Of a stretch of 64,000 nucleotides of DNA, positions 52,791 to 61,140 are shown in pieces. Numbering within the stretch: the stretch's first letter is position 1; the number at the start of each line of letters is the position of its first letter. The DNA comes from MAG-120531 sp963934855 (GTDB lineage Bacteria; Bacteroidota; Bacteroidia; Flavobacteriales; Flavobacteriaceae). A program made the position numbers and the translations under genes. The notes under the pieces were generated by a model that was not told the DNA's origin, did no database searches, and saw only the letters and a program-made list of their open reading frames with translations. The DNA lies in the NCBI GenBank assembly GCA_963934855.1, contig CAWWAC010000002.1:1-64000 (forward strand), in the 5' to 3' direction.

Positions 52791-53660
52791 TTAGGCAAAT
52801 GCTTTTCTAATGGGCTTGTTTTGTATAAGGTCTAAATAAAGATTAATTTGTGTTTTAAGGGCTTTTCTGTGCACTATAAAGTCTAAGAAACCGTGTTCTA
52901 ATAAAAATTCTGAAGTTTGAAAATCATCTGGTAACTCCTTCCCTGTTGCTTCCTTTACCACCCTTGGGCCAGCAAATCCTATTAAGGCTCCTGGTTCTGC
53001 AATATTAATATCTCCAAGCATGGCGTAAGAGGCTGTGGTTCCTCCTGTGGTTGGGTCTGTACAAAGCGATACATAAGGTAAGCCTGCCTCTGCTAATTGG
53101 GCCAACTTGGCCGATGTTTTAGCCAATTGCATGAGTGACAAAGCGGCCTCCATCATTCTAGCGCCTCCAGATTTTGAGATCATTAAAAAGGGGGTTTTAT
53201 GTTGAATGGCGTAATTAATACCCCTAGCAATTTTCTCTCCTACCACGCTTCCCATAGAGCCACCAATAAAAGCAAAATCCATTGCACAAATCACAATATT
53301 TTTGCCATTAGATTTGCCATAGCCAGTTCTAACGGCGTCGTGTAATCCTGTTTTCTTTTTCGCAGCCACTAAGCGATCTGAGTACTTTTTTGTATCCTCA
53401 AATTTTAACGGGTCTTTTGAACTTAGTTTAGCATCTAATTCTATAAATTTATTTTTATCGAATAATATTTCAAAGTATTCTTTACTACCTATCCTTACGT
53501 GGTAGTCGTCTTCTGGGCTGACATAGAAATTCTTAGCCAACTCATCAGATTCTACTATTTTTCCGGTGGGAGATTTATACCAAAGCCCTTTTGGGGTATC
53601 TTTTTTTTCTTCCGTAGCGGTTTGTATTCCCTTTTCTGTTCTTTTAAACCAAGCAGACAT
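52791..53660 (-). CDS. accD: Acetyl-CoA carboxylase carboxyltransferase subunit beta, zinc-ribbon cysteines missing
   Basis: With AccA this subunit moves carboxyl from biotin to acetyl-CoA, giving malonyl-CoA, the substrate of FabD encoded at 44.4 kb. At 289 residues, it has the crotonase-fold core with GGSMGSVVGEKIARGINYA (about 133-151), MISKSGGARMMEA and DPTTGGTTASYAMLGDI (about 203-219). The usual N-terminal zinc ribbon has four Cys (KCPKCG ... CPKCGHH). Here the same places read KSPTGK and VSPEDDYH, so all four are gone. This appears to be a trait shared with related flavobacteria, from memory of their sequences. Confidence 0.95.
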   Translation of the reverse strand: MSAWFKRTEKGIQTATEEKKDTPKGLWYKSPTGKIVESDELAKNFYVSPEDDYHVRIGSKEYFEILFDKNKFIELDAKLSSKDPLKFEDTKKYSDRLVAAKKKTGLHDAVRTGYGKSNGKNIVICAMDFAFIGGSMGSVVGEKIARGINYAIQHKTPFLMISKSGGARMMEAALSLMQLAKTSAKLAQLAEAGLPYVSLCTDPTTGGTTASYAMLGDINIAEPGALIGFAGPRVVKEATGKELPDDFQTSEFLLEHGFLDFIVHRKALKTQINLYLDLIQNKPIRKAFA

Positions 53661-53680
53661 ATATGAATTAATTTAGATGG

Positions 53681-53709
53681 AAGCGAATACCCAATATGAA
53701 GATTCGCTT
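53681..53709. other. Inverted repeat upstream of accD
   Basis: AAGCGAAT and ATTCGCTT, eight bases each with a 13-base spacer, 21 bases before the accD start and adjoining the -7 box. It could be an operator or a leader hairpin. Confidence 0.4.
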
Positions 53710-53712
53710 AAA

Positions 53713-53720
53713 CAAACTTA
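53713..53720 (-). promoter_or_regulatory. Possible -7 box of accD
   Basis: Minus strand TAAGTTTG, 52 bases upstream of the ATG. No TTG partner at standard spacing. Confidence 0.4.
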
Positions 53721-53745
53721 GCAAAAAGCTAGGCTTTAAAAAAAA

Positions 53746-54813
53746 CTATAAGGTTTTAACGTTATTAAGGTCCTCAAAAGCTTTTGTTAATCTCCTCACA
53801 AAAGTCTTTTCTCCTTCACGGATCCAAACCCTTGGGTCATAGTACTTTTTATTAGGTTGGTCTGCGCCTTCTGGATTTCCAATTTGTCCTTGTAAAAACG
53901 CTTTATTATCTTGGATATAATCTCTAGTACCCTCTAAAAAGGCGTACTGAAGGTCAGTGTCTATATTCATTTTTATGACTCCATAGCCAATTGCTTCTCT
54001 AATTTCTTCTACAGTAGAGCCTGAACCACCGTGAAATACAAAATCTATTGAATTGTGCTTTAGCTGGTATTTTTTAGAAATATAATCTTGAGAATTTAAA
54101 AGAATTTTTGGAGTTAATTTTACATTTCCAGGCTTGTAAACACCATGCACATTACCAAAAGCAGCTGCTATAGTAAATCTAGGGCTTATTTTAGATAACT
54201 CTTCATAAGCGTAGGCTACTTCTTCTGGTTGGGTATATAATTTAGAATCATCTATATCTGAGTTGTCAACACCATCTTCTTCACCTCCTGTAATTCCCAA
54301 TTCTATTTCTAAAGTCATATCCATTTTGCTCATTCTAGCCAGGTATTCTTTACAAATAGCAATATTTTCCTCAATGGGCTCTTCAGATAAATCTATCATA
54401 TGTGAGCTAAATAATGATTTTCCAGTTTCAGCAAAATGTACCTCACTCGCTTCTAACAAACCATCTATCCATGGCAATAATTTCTTGGCACAGTGGTCTG
54501 TGTGTAAAATGACAGTAGCCCCGTATGCGGCTGCTAGCTGATGTACGTGTTTAGCCCCGGCAATTGCCCCTTGAATGGCAGCTAGTTGTCTGTCATTAGA
54601 GAGTCCCTTTCCAGCATTAAACTGTGCCCCTCCATTTGAGAATTGAATAATTACCGGTGCATTTAAATGAGCAGCTGTTTCCATGACAGCATTAATAGTG
54701 TTTGAGCCAGTGACGTTTACCGCTGGCAGCGCAAAGCCTTTTTCCTTGGCATAGTTAAAAATTTCTTGAACTTGATCTCCTGTGGCTACGCCAGCTTTAA
54801 TGTTGTGGGACAT
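53746..54813 (-). CDS. fbaA: Class II fructose-bisphosphate aldolase
   Basis: Cleaves fructose 1,6-bisphosphate in glycolysis, or forms it in gluconeogenesis, with a zinc ion. The 355-residue enzyme has VILHTDHCAKK (catalytic Asp and zinc His, about 105-115), the acidic LEIELGITGGEEDGVDNSD (about 169-187), zinc His in FGNVHGVYKPGN (about 220-231), FVFHGGSGST (about 258-267) and the phosphate-binding KMNIDTDLQ (about 281-289). Its length is that of the class IIA form as in E. coli FbaA. accD follows on the same strand after 85 bases but has its own possible promoter. Confidence 0.96.
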   Translation of the reverse strand: MSHNIKAGVATGDQVQEIFNYAKEKGFALPAVNVTGSNTINAVMETAAHLNAPVIIQFSNGGAQFNAGKGLSNDRQLAAIQGAIAGAKHVHQLAAAYGATVILHTDHCAKKLLPWIDGLLEASEVHFAETGKSLFSSHMIDLSEEPIEENIAICKEYLARMSKMDMTLEIELGITGGEEDGVDNSDIDDSKLYTQPEEVAYAYEELSKISPRFTIAAAFGNVHGVYKPGNVKLTPKILLNSQDYISKKYQLKHNSIDFVFHGGSGSTVEEIREAIGYGVIKMNIDTDLQYAFLEGTRDYIQDNKAFLQGQIGNPEGADQPNKKYYDPRVWIREGEKTFVRRLTKAFEDLNNVKTL

Positions 54814-54843
54814 GTAATTATTTGTCTAATTTGATTAGGAACA

Positions 54844-54851
54844 CAAAAATA
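54844..54851 (-). promoter_or_regulatory. Possible -7 box of fbaA
   Basis: Minus strand TATTTTTG, 30 bases upstream of the ATG. It lies in the 52-base gap after the Omp85 gene. No TTG partner seen. Confidence 0.4.
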
Positions 54852-54865
54852 GAAAAAATATAGGC

Positions 54866-57328
54866 TTAAAACGGATAATTAATACCAATATTTAATATGG
54901 AATTCGCAAAATTATAGTCTCTGAACCAGCGTTTTGTGATTGTTTCTGAGGGATTGTAGGTTTTAAAGCCTATATCTAGTCTAAAGACAAAATAGGTAAA
55001 ATCATACCTGACACCAAAACCACTCCCTATAGCTAATTGTTTTAAAGAGGAGAGTCCTTGAAAGGAGCGCTCAGGATCTTCTACACCGTCTAGTGCATTC
55101 CAAATATTTCCTGCATCGGTAAATAAAGCACCTTTGAACGCACCTAGAAGGGGGAACCTATATTCTAAGTTAAAAGCCAGTTTAAGGTTTGCCTCGTTAA
55201 AGTCATTGAGATTGTCTGTGCTTCCTGGCCCCAGTGAATAAGCATTCCAAGCCCTATTATCATTAGAACCTCCAGCAAAATAAGACCTTGCAAAAGGAAT
55301 GGTATTTGCATTTCCATACGGAATGGCTATGCCACCAAAACTTCTAAAAGCCAATACCTGGTCTCTTCCAAGCCGCCAATGTTTTATGTAATCTAATTCT
55401 GTTTTCAGATACTGGGCATAGGGAACACCTGCTAGAAGTTTAGTTCCATTTTCCTGACTTTCAATAGGGAGTACAGAAGAGAGTAAGCTAATTAAATTCC
55501 CTGCACTTTCTAATTTAACTCTGAACTGATAAAATTCAGGATCTATAACTTCTCTTTTGTTGTTTTTAGTAAAAGTAAATTGACTGCTAGATATTAGGTT
55601 ATTTTCTGTCAGTCTAATTTTTCTTTCTTCTATTCTTTGTAATTCTTTATAGGAGAATAAGTTAGGGCTTTGTTCTTTTAAAAAAGTAGATACAAAAGCA
55701 TTCGCTCCTTCTGGGATTCTGAGTGAAGGTGTTTCTGAGGCTGTGTTTTCAAAAAAAGAGGTATAAGTAGGATCTAATGCAAATTCAGAGGCCACTGTGT
55801 TAAGCCTGTTGAAAGTGGTTCTGTAAACGCTGTAAAAACGCTCTGGATTTAAATTTTGTACATATTGCACTTCTAAAAGACTGGCATTAAATTTTCTGTA
55901 ATCATCTGGGGTCCAAACAAACCCATAAGTAGCATTGAGCGTTTGTTTGTCTAAACCTATATTTTTCTGAAAACTACTTCCTACACTAATTCTTGTTTGC
56001 GGTAAGCTATTTTTAGAAATGAGTTTTTTTAAAGAAATAAAAGGGAACCATAAATTGGGGATAGTGAGGTTTAAATCTGCACCTATTTCTGATAAGTACT
56101 TATCAGTAGAGAGGGCTGCGTCTCCAAGAAACCCCACTGAACCCCTTCCAGAGAGGCTTAGAATTTCTGCACCACCAAAAATATTTCTTGCCATTAAAGA
56201 GCTGCTAAAGGCAAGTCCTAGCCTTTGAATATTTGAGTGGGTTACGTCTAAGTTGACTTCTCCTGCATAGGTGTCTTTTGAAACTAGGTAAATGTCTGCT
56301 TGTAGATTTTTATCTTTTTGAAGTTCACTGATAGAAATATTAGGGTACTTAAAGGTGTCTAAACTGCTTATTTTTCTATAGGTCCTCTGCCTGTTAAGCT
56401 CTGAGTAAATAGCTCCTTCTGATAAATAAACGGGGTCTGTAAGAATTTTTGGTTTGTATTTAAGTTTATTTTTAAAATATATTTTATACGCCTTATAAGA
56501 GATTGAATCTAAATCACTCTTGGGCGTATTGTATGGAATATCTGTATATATATTTACGGCATTAATTTTTCTTATGCTATAAGGGGTAACATCCTCCTGA
56601 TTTGTTTCTTTTGGGTTTTTAACTGTGAGTGTCACCATTAATGAGGGATTATTGTTTTTTAAAATGGTGTCTCTTTGAATGCTGAAGCTAACGGCGCTCT
56701 CCTGAAAATTGTAAATCCCATTATTTTTTGCTAATTCACTAATTCTAACCCTTTCTTTATCAAAATCTTCATATTGAAACGGCATTCCTATTTTAATTAA
56801 AGTTTCTTGTGTGTGACTGCGGAATAAGCTGTCTAGATCTTTTGATACAAAAACTTTAGAAATAGAGTCAATAATATATATAGGCCCAGTATTTACTTTG
56901 TATTGTAATGTAGCTTTTGATTTTTTTTGATGCTTAATAATTGCAGTAGTTACTTCTGTGTTAAAATAGCCCAGTGTTTCATAATATGACTTAAGTCTCA
57001 AGCTAGATTTAGCAGTACTTTTTTGATCAATTAAAACCGGTGTTTCTCCTATTCTATTAAGCCAATTATCTTTCTCTGAGTCTTTGCTTAAGTTGCTAAT
57101 ATTTAGTTTTAAAGGGGTTCCAAAAATATAGGTGTTGGGTTGCTGTAAAATGAGGTTGTTAATACCTGCTTCTTTAACGACTTTTCCTGACAGGATAATT
57201 TCATTCTTTCTTAATAGCACTTCATTTTCAGGAATATTTTTTAATGGGTTGCAACCATAAATGGTGCTCACCAGCAAGATAAAGCTTACTTTTGTAAATA
57301 AATTATTAAGGGAAAGGGCCCATTTCAT
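54866..57328 (-). CDS. BamA/TamA family outer-membrane protein, lipidated (TamL-like)
   Basis: An 820-residue Omp85 protein. The signal ends in VSTIYGC, a lipobox, so Cys26 is likely lipidated; this feature marks the Bacteroidota TamL branch of the TamA family. POTRA-like domains occupy about 28-390 (for example SSLRLKSYYETLGYFNTEVTT). The C-terminal barrel (about 400-820) has the Omp85 motif FARSYFAGGSNDNRAWNAYSLGPG (about 680-703) and ends in NSILNIGINYPF with a terminal Phe. TamB, the usual partner, is not adjacent. The ATG at 57328 is the only start that keeps the signal. It faces an RNA methyltransferase gene 23 bases away. Confidence 0.87.
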   Translation of the reverse strand: MKWALSLNNLFTKVSFILLVSTIYGCNPLKNIPENEVLLRKNEIILSGKVVKEAGINNLILQQPNTYIFGTPLKLNISNLSKDSEKDNWLNRIGETPVLIDQKSTAKSSLRLKSYYETLGYFNTEVTTAIIKHQKKSKATLQYKVNTGPIYIIDSISKVFVSKDLDSLFRSHTQETLIKIGMPFQYEDFDKERVRISELAKNNGIYNFQESAVSFSIQRDTILKNNNPSLMVTLTVKNPKETNQEDVTPYSIRKINAVNIYTDIPYNTPKSDLDSISYKAYKIYFKNKLKYKPKILTDPVYLSEGAIYSELNRQRTYRKISSLDTFKYPNISISELQKDKNLQADIYLVSKDTYAGEVNLDVTHSNIQRLGLAFSSSLMARNIFGGAEILSLSGRGSVGFLGDAALSTDKYLSEIGADLNLTIPNLWFPFISLKKLISKNSLPQTRISVGSSFQKNIGLDKQTLNATYGFVWTPDDYRKFNASLLEVQYVQNLNPERFYSVYRTTFNRLNTVASEFALDPTYTSFFENTASETPSLRIPEGANAFVSTFLKEQSPNLFSYKELQRIEERKIRLTENNLISSSQFTFTKNNKREVIDPEFYQFRVKLESAGNLISLLSSVLPIESQENGTKLLAGVPYAQYLKTELDYIKHWRLGRDQVLAFRSFGGIAIPYGNANTIPFARSYFAGGSNDNRAWNAYSLGPGSTDNLNDFNEANLKLAFNLEYRFPLLGAFKGALFTDAGNIWNALDGVEDPERSFQGLSSLKQLAIGSGFGVRYDFTYFVFRLDIGFKTYNPSETITKRWFRDYNFANSILNIGINYPF

Positions 57329-57333
57329 ACGTC

Positions 57334-57341
57334 CAAAAATA
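57334..57341 (-). promoter_or_regulatory. Possible -7 box of the Omp85 gene, very near its start codon
   Basis: Minus strand TATTTTTG, with only five bases between it and the ATG at 57328. A TTG on that strand lies 25 bases further upstream (57367-57369), slightly beyond the usual spacing. If used, the transcript would be nearly leaderless. Confidence 0.4.
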
Positions 57342-57351
57342 CACTATTTGT

Positions 57352-58074
57352 ATGGTTGTTAAAAGCCAAATAAAACTTATAAAAAGCCTTCATCAAAAAA
57401 AATACAGAAAGGAGCACGGGCTTTTTCTAATTGAAGGGGAAAAAGGAATTAATGAGGCACTTGCAAATGGCTTAGAGCCCTACTTGCTATGTTCAAATAT
57501 ACCTGAAATGAAAACAACTTTTGCTTATGAAAAAGTAAGCAAACTTGAGTTAGAGCAAATGAGCGCTCTTAAAAATCCAAATGGTTATGTAGGTATTTTT
57601 AAAATTCCAAAAACAAAATCTTTGGATTTTTCTAATTGGATACTGGTATTAGATGGCGTTCAAGATCCTGGAAATTTAGGGACTATAATAAGGTTGTGTG
57701 ATTGGTTTGGGATTTCCCAAATACTTTGTTCTAAAAACACAGTAGACTGTTTTAGCCCAAAGGTGGTTCAGGCTTCTATGGGCTCTATAACTAGGGTTCT
57801 GGTTTACTATGAAGATTTAGAAGCTGTTTTAAGTTCTTGTAAAAAAGAGATTTATGGAACTTTTATGGAAGGGAATGCCATTTCTAAAATAGATTTTAGT
57901 ATTCCAGGAATAATAGTATTAGGCAATGAGGGCCAAGGAATTTCTAAAGACATTTCAAATTTAGTGAGTAAAAAAATCAGTATTCCAAGCTTTGGTAATT
58001 CTAAGGCTGAAAGCTTAAATGTAGCTAGTGCAGCCGCTGTACTTCTATATGAAATGAGAAGAGTTAGGCCTTAA
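57352..58074 (+). CDS. TrmH/SpoU family RNA methyltransferase
   Basis: A 240-residue SPOUT 2'-O-ribose methyltransferase. It has an N-terminal RNA-binding substrate domain (about 1-85, with KYRKEHGLFLIEGEKGINEAL) and the knot domain with motif 1 LVLDGVQDPGNLGTIIRLCDWFG (about 103-125), motif 2 IIVLGNEGQGIS (about 184-195) and motif 3 KISIPSFGNSKAESLNVASAAAVLLYE (about 206-232). It is of the RlmB/TsnR-like type; the target RNA cannot be named. It starts 23 bases from the divergent Omp85 gene, so part of its promoter must overlap that gene. Confidence 0.9.
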   Translation: MVVKSQIKLIKSLHQKKYRKEHGLFLIEGEKGINEALANGLEPYLLCSNIPEMKTTFAYEKVSKLELEQMSALKNPNGYVGIFKIPKTKSLDFSNWILVLDGVQDPGNLGTIIRLCDWFGISQILCSKNTVDCFSPKVVQASMGSITRVLVYYEDLEAVLSSCKKEIYGTFMEGNAISKIDFSIPGIIVLGNEGQGISKDISNLVSKKISIPSFGNSKAESLNVASAAAVLLYEMRRVRP

Positions 58075-58176
58075 TAGCAGTTTAGATTCTTAGTTGTAAA
58101 TCTTATTTAAGGATAAAGATTTGTATGATTTAAATACCTTTTTGTTGCAAATATTTAAATGATTTTATCAGCCGTT

Positions 58177-58890
58177 TTATTCAAAAGTAAAAACTAGAAA
58201 TAGGCCCCTAGACCTCATTTTGTCTATATTAGATGTCCAGGGGCTTGACGGATCTTCATCTCTAATGGCATCGTCATTTAGGGCAAAGGCACCCCTTATA
58301 GAAGGCGTGAATTTAAAGTAAGGAAGGTAGAAGTCTATGCCCACTCCTATTTGGTAGCCATAATTCCATTTTTCAGTTTTAAAAATGCCGCTGTAATTGT
58401 CTGCTGAACTCTCAGCGTTACTGCTTAAATTATAGGAAACATAAGGCCCCCCTATTAAAAATGGACGCCAATTGGCTATTCTTTTTGCACTGAATTTTAT
58501 TAGTAATGGGAGGTCAATAAAGGCTGATTTAAGACTTCTAATGCTATCGTTTTCAATTTTTGGACTTGGACTCTTAAAAATTAAATTTCTTTTACCACTG
58601 TAAAAACCAGGTTCAAACCTAAGGTCTAAAAAATCATTAATCCTTATCTCTCCAATAAGCCCTAGGTTAAAACCTACTGTTTTTTCTGCTAAAATTTGAG
58701 TATCTCCAATACCTTGTCTTAAAAAAGAAGTTTGATAGTCAAATTGGTTAAACCCAATAAAATACCCCCAATTTAAAAGTTTTTTGTCATCGTTAGGGAT
58801 ATTAATTACTGCATTCTCGTTAAATTGTGTCCATGCTGTTTGTGGAATGAATAAAATAAGAAGTAGATAATAAAGTAATTTTAGACTCAT
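58177..58890 (-). CDS. porT: Type IX secretion outer-membrane-associated protein PorT
   Basis: PorT (SprT) is required for type IX secretion and gliding in F. johnsoniae and P. gingivalis. The 237-residue protein starts MSLKLLYYLLLILF and has a signal peptide ending at TAWTQ. A porin-like small beta-barrel of about eight strands follows, with NIPNDDKKLLNWGYFIGFNQFDY near the N-terminus, LEPGFYSG-like RFEPGFYSGKRN, and a terminal SRGLFLVFTFE strand. Its place directly after menG is the conserved porT context. A longer frame to 58935 would overlap menG; the ATG at 58890 is used. Identity rests on context, size and pattern. Confidence 0.87.
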   Translation of the reverse strand: MSLKLLYYLLLILFIPQTAWTQFNENAVINIPNDDKKLLNWGYFIGFNQFDYQTSFLRQGIGDTQILAEKTVGFNLGLIGEIRINDFLDLRFEPGFYSGKRNLIFKSPSPKIENDSIRSLKSAFIDLPLLIKFSAKRIANWRPFLIGGPYVSYNLSSNAESSADNYSGIFKTEKWNYGYQIGVGIDFYLPYFKFTPSIRGAFALNDDAIRDEDPSSPWTSNIDKMRSRGLFLVFTFE

Positions 58891-58906
58891 AGTAAGTGAC
58901 GTTTCA

Positions 58907-59635
58907 CTACTTTGTTGCTTTGTATATAGTGGCAACCCCTAAAGTTTGCGGGTAGTGTGTTACTGTATCAAACCCAATTTTAATTAAAATATTGTTGAAC
59001 TTTTCCCCGTGAGGAAAAACAGCAGCGGATTCTGACAAATAAGAATAGGCACTTTTGTCTTTGGAGAAGAGCCTTCCTATGGCTGGAAGTATAAATTTTG
59101 TATATAGAGTATACCCTTGTTTAAAAGGTGTTTTTTCAGGGACAGATGTTTCTAAAATAACAACTGTTCCGCGATCTTTTAAAACCCTGAGAATTTCACT
59201 GAGTCCTAGTGTTAGATTTTCAAAATTCCTAACACCAAAGGCAACCGTAATTGCGTCTATACTGCCGTCTTTAAAAGGAAGCGCTTCACTGTCACCAATA
59301 ATCATTTTAATTTTATGGTCTAGCTGCTTTAGAGTCACTTTATGTTTCCCAACGTCTAGCATGCCAGGAGAGAGGTCTAAACCAATAATTTCTGAAGCAG
59401 AAGTCTCTGCTAAATGTATGGCTAAATCTCCTGTTCCTGTTGCAATATCTAACACTATATCTGGTTTTGTTGCCTCTATCATAGCCACCACTTTTTTTCT
59501 CCAAGAAATATCTATTCCAAAAGAAATGACTCTATTTAAAGCATCGTAATTTTTGGCAATACCATTAAACATATTACGGACCTGGATTTTCTTTCCTTCT
59601 TGGCTATTCTGATAAGGCGTTACTGGATTAGACAT
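58907..59635 (-). CDS. menG: Demethylmenaquinone methyltransferase
   Basis: Makes menaquinone from demethylmenaquinone with AdoMet, giving the quinone used by the ACIII operon (the same family is called UbiE where ubiquinone is made). The 242-residue class I methyltransferase has MFNGIAKNYDALNRVISFGIDISWRK (about 22-47), the AdoMet site VLDIATGTGDLAIHLAE (about 60-76), DSEALPFKDGSIDAITVAFGVRNFEN (about 113-138) and the end LGVATIYKATK. The start is the ATG at 59635: a TTG five codons upstream lies inside the -7 box. porT follows after 16 bases. Confidence 0.95.
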   Translation of the reverse strand: MSNPVTPYQNSQEGKKIQVRNMFNGIAKNYDALNRVISFGIDISWRKKVVAMIEATKPDIVLDIATGTGDLAIHLAETSASEIIGLDLSPGMLDVGKHKVTLKQLDHKIKMIIGDSEALPFKDGSIDAITVAFGVRNFENLTLGLSEILRVLKDRGTVVILETSVPEKTPFKQGYTLYTKFILPAIGRLFSKDKSAYSYLSESAAVFPHGEKFNNILIKIGFDTVTHYPQTLGVATIYKATK

Positions 59636-59647
59636 GCTTTTTTTTGG

Positions 59648-59655
59648 CAAAGATA
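59648..59655 (-). promoter_or_regulatory. -7 box of menG-porT
   Basis: Minus strand TATCTTTG, identical to the ctaB box, twelve bases before the menG ATG. A TTG lies 25 bases further upstream (59681-59683), slightly long. The leader would be very short. Confidence 0.5.
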
Positions 59656-59708
59656 GGTTTTACTGCGCTTTATAAATGCACAAATAAATTTAGTAAATTA
59701 TAATTGTG

Positions 59709-59716
59709 TAATTTTG
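59709..59716 (+). promoter_or_regulatory. Possible -7 box of trkA-trkH
   Basis: TAATTTTG, 74 bases before the ATG at 59791. No TTG partner at standard spacing. Confidence 0.35.
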
Positions 59717-59790
59717 TTAAATAATACTATCTTATAATAAACAGCAACAGGTAGTTGTAACAAGCATATGCTTAACATCTTACATCATTC

Positions 59791-61140
59791 ATGAAGATTA
59801 TCATTGCAGGCGCTGGGGAAGTTGGTTTTCATCTCGCAAAACTGTTGTCTTACGAATCTCAAGATATTACCTTAATAGATTCAAATAAAGACAGTCTCTC
59901 CTATGCAGACAACCACTTAGATATTAGAGTTTTAAAAGGGGATGCTACCTCTATAAGCGTACTTGAAGACGCTAGAGTTTCTCAGTCAGACTTGGTTATA
60001 GGAGTGACTTCTTCAGAGACTACAAATTTAACACTCTGTATGCTAGCCAAGCAACTGGGTTGTAAAAGAACTATAGCTAGAATATCTAATACAGAGTTTA
60101 TAGATAATAAAGATCTTATTCGTTTTTCAGATTTAGGTATTGATGAACTTATCTCACCAGAAGAGTTAGCGGCTACTGAAATACAGTTGCTAATAAACCA
60201 GTCTGCATTTAATGACACCTATGAATTTGAAGGAGGCACGCTTATTATGGTGGGTATTTGCTTGCCTCTAGGTGCTCCATTTGTAGGCAAAATGGTGAAA
60301 CATGCCGCTGAGATTTTTCCAGAAGTGCACTTTATGCCTATTGCTATTAAAAGGTCAGGCACACAATTTACCGTAATTCCAAGGGGAGATACTATTTTTC
60401 AAGCAGAAGACCAGGTATATTTTATCACCTCAAAAGAGGGAGTAGAAGAATTGTATAAGATGACAGGAACTGTTAAAAAAGACATTAAAAATGTCATGAT
60501 TCTTGGTGGCTCTAAGGTGGGTCAAAAAACAGCTAGGGACTTATGTAGTAGAAAATTCAATGTGAAACTTATAGAGAAGGATAAAGAAAAGGCTTCTGAA
60601 CTGGCAGAACAGTTGCCTAACGCACTTATTATTAATGGAGATGGAAGAAACGTTGAATTGCTAGAAGAGGAATCTCTTTCTGCTATGGACGCTTTTATAG
60701 CAGTAACTGGTAATTCAGAAACAAATATTATGTCTTGTTTGGTGGCTAAATCAAAAAACATTAAAAAGACTATTGCGTTAGTAGAGAACATGGACTACTT
60801 CCAGTTATCTCACTCAATAGGAATTGATACACTTATAAATAAAAAACTTTTAGCTGCCAATAACATTTTTAGATTTATTAGAAAGGGAGAGGTAGTAGCT
60901 ATGACTAGGTTAAACAACTTAAATGCAGAAATTTTAGAGTTTATAGTGAAGCCTAAATCTGCGGTATCCGATAAATTAATCAAAGACATTTACTTTCCAA
61001 GATTGGCAACTATTGGGGGTGTTATTAGAGATGGAGTTGGAATTATTGCCCTAGGTTCCTTTAAAATATTAGAGGGTGATAGAGTAGTTATCTGTTGTTT
61101 GCCTAGTGCCATTCCTAAAATTGAAAAGCTCTTTTTATAA
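59791..61140 (+). CDS. trkA: Trk system potassium uptake protein TrkA
   Basis: The cytosolic NAD(H)/ATP-binding regulator of the TrkH potassium channel. The 449-residue protein is a tandem of two RCK units. Rossmann motifs are GAGEVGFHLAKLLS (about 6-19), followed by the acidic DS at strand end, and GGSKVGQKTARDL (about 236-248) followed by IEKD. Each is followed by an RCK-C domain (about 140-220 and 365-449). trkH begins on the next base after its stop codon, a tight two-gene operon. Confidence 0.95.
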   Translation: MKIIIAGAGEVGFHLAKLLSYESQDITLIDSNKDSLSYADNHLDIRVLKGDATSISVLEDARVSQSDLVIGVTSSETTNLTLCMLAKQLGCKRTIARISNTEFIDNKDLIRFSDLGIDELISPEELAATEIQLLINQSAFNDTYEFEGGTLIMVGICLPLGAPFVGKMVKHAAEIFPEVHFMPIAIKRSGTQFTVIPRGDTIFQAEDQVYFITSKEGVEELYKMTGTVKKDIKNVMILGGSKVGQKTARDLCSRKFNVKLIEKDKEKASELAEQLPNALIINGDGRNVELLEEESLSAMDAFIAVTGNSETNIMSCLVAKSKNIKKTIALVENMDYFQLSHSIGIDTLINKKLLAANNIFRFIRKGEVVAMTRLNNLNAEILEFIVKPKSAVSDKLIKDIYFPRLATIGGVIRDGVGIIALGSFKILEGDRVVICCLPSAIPKIEKLFL

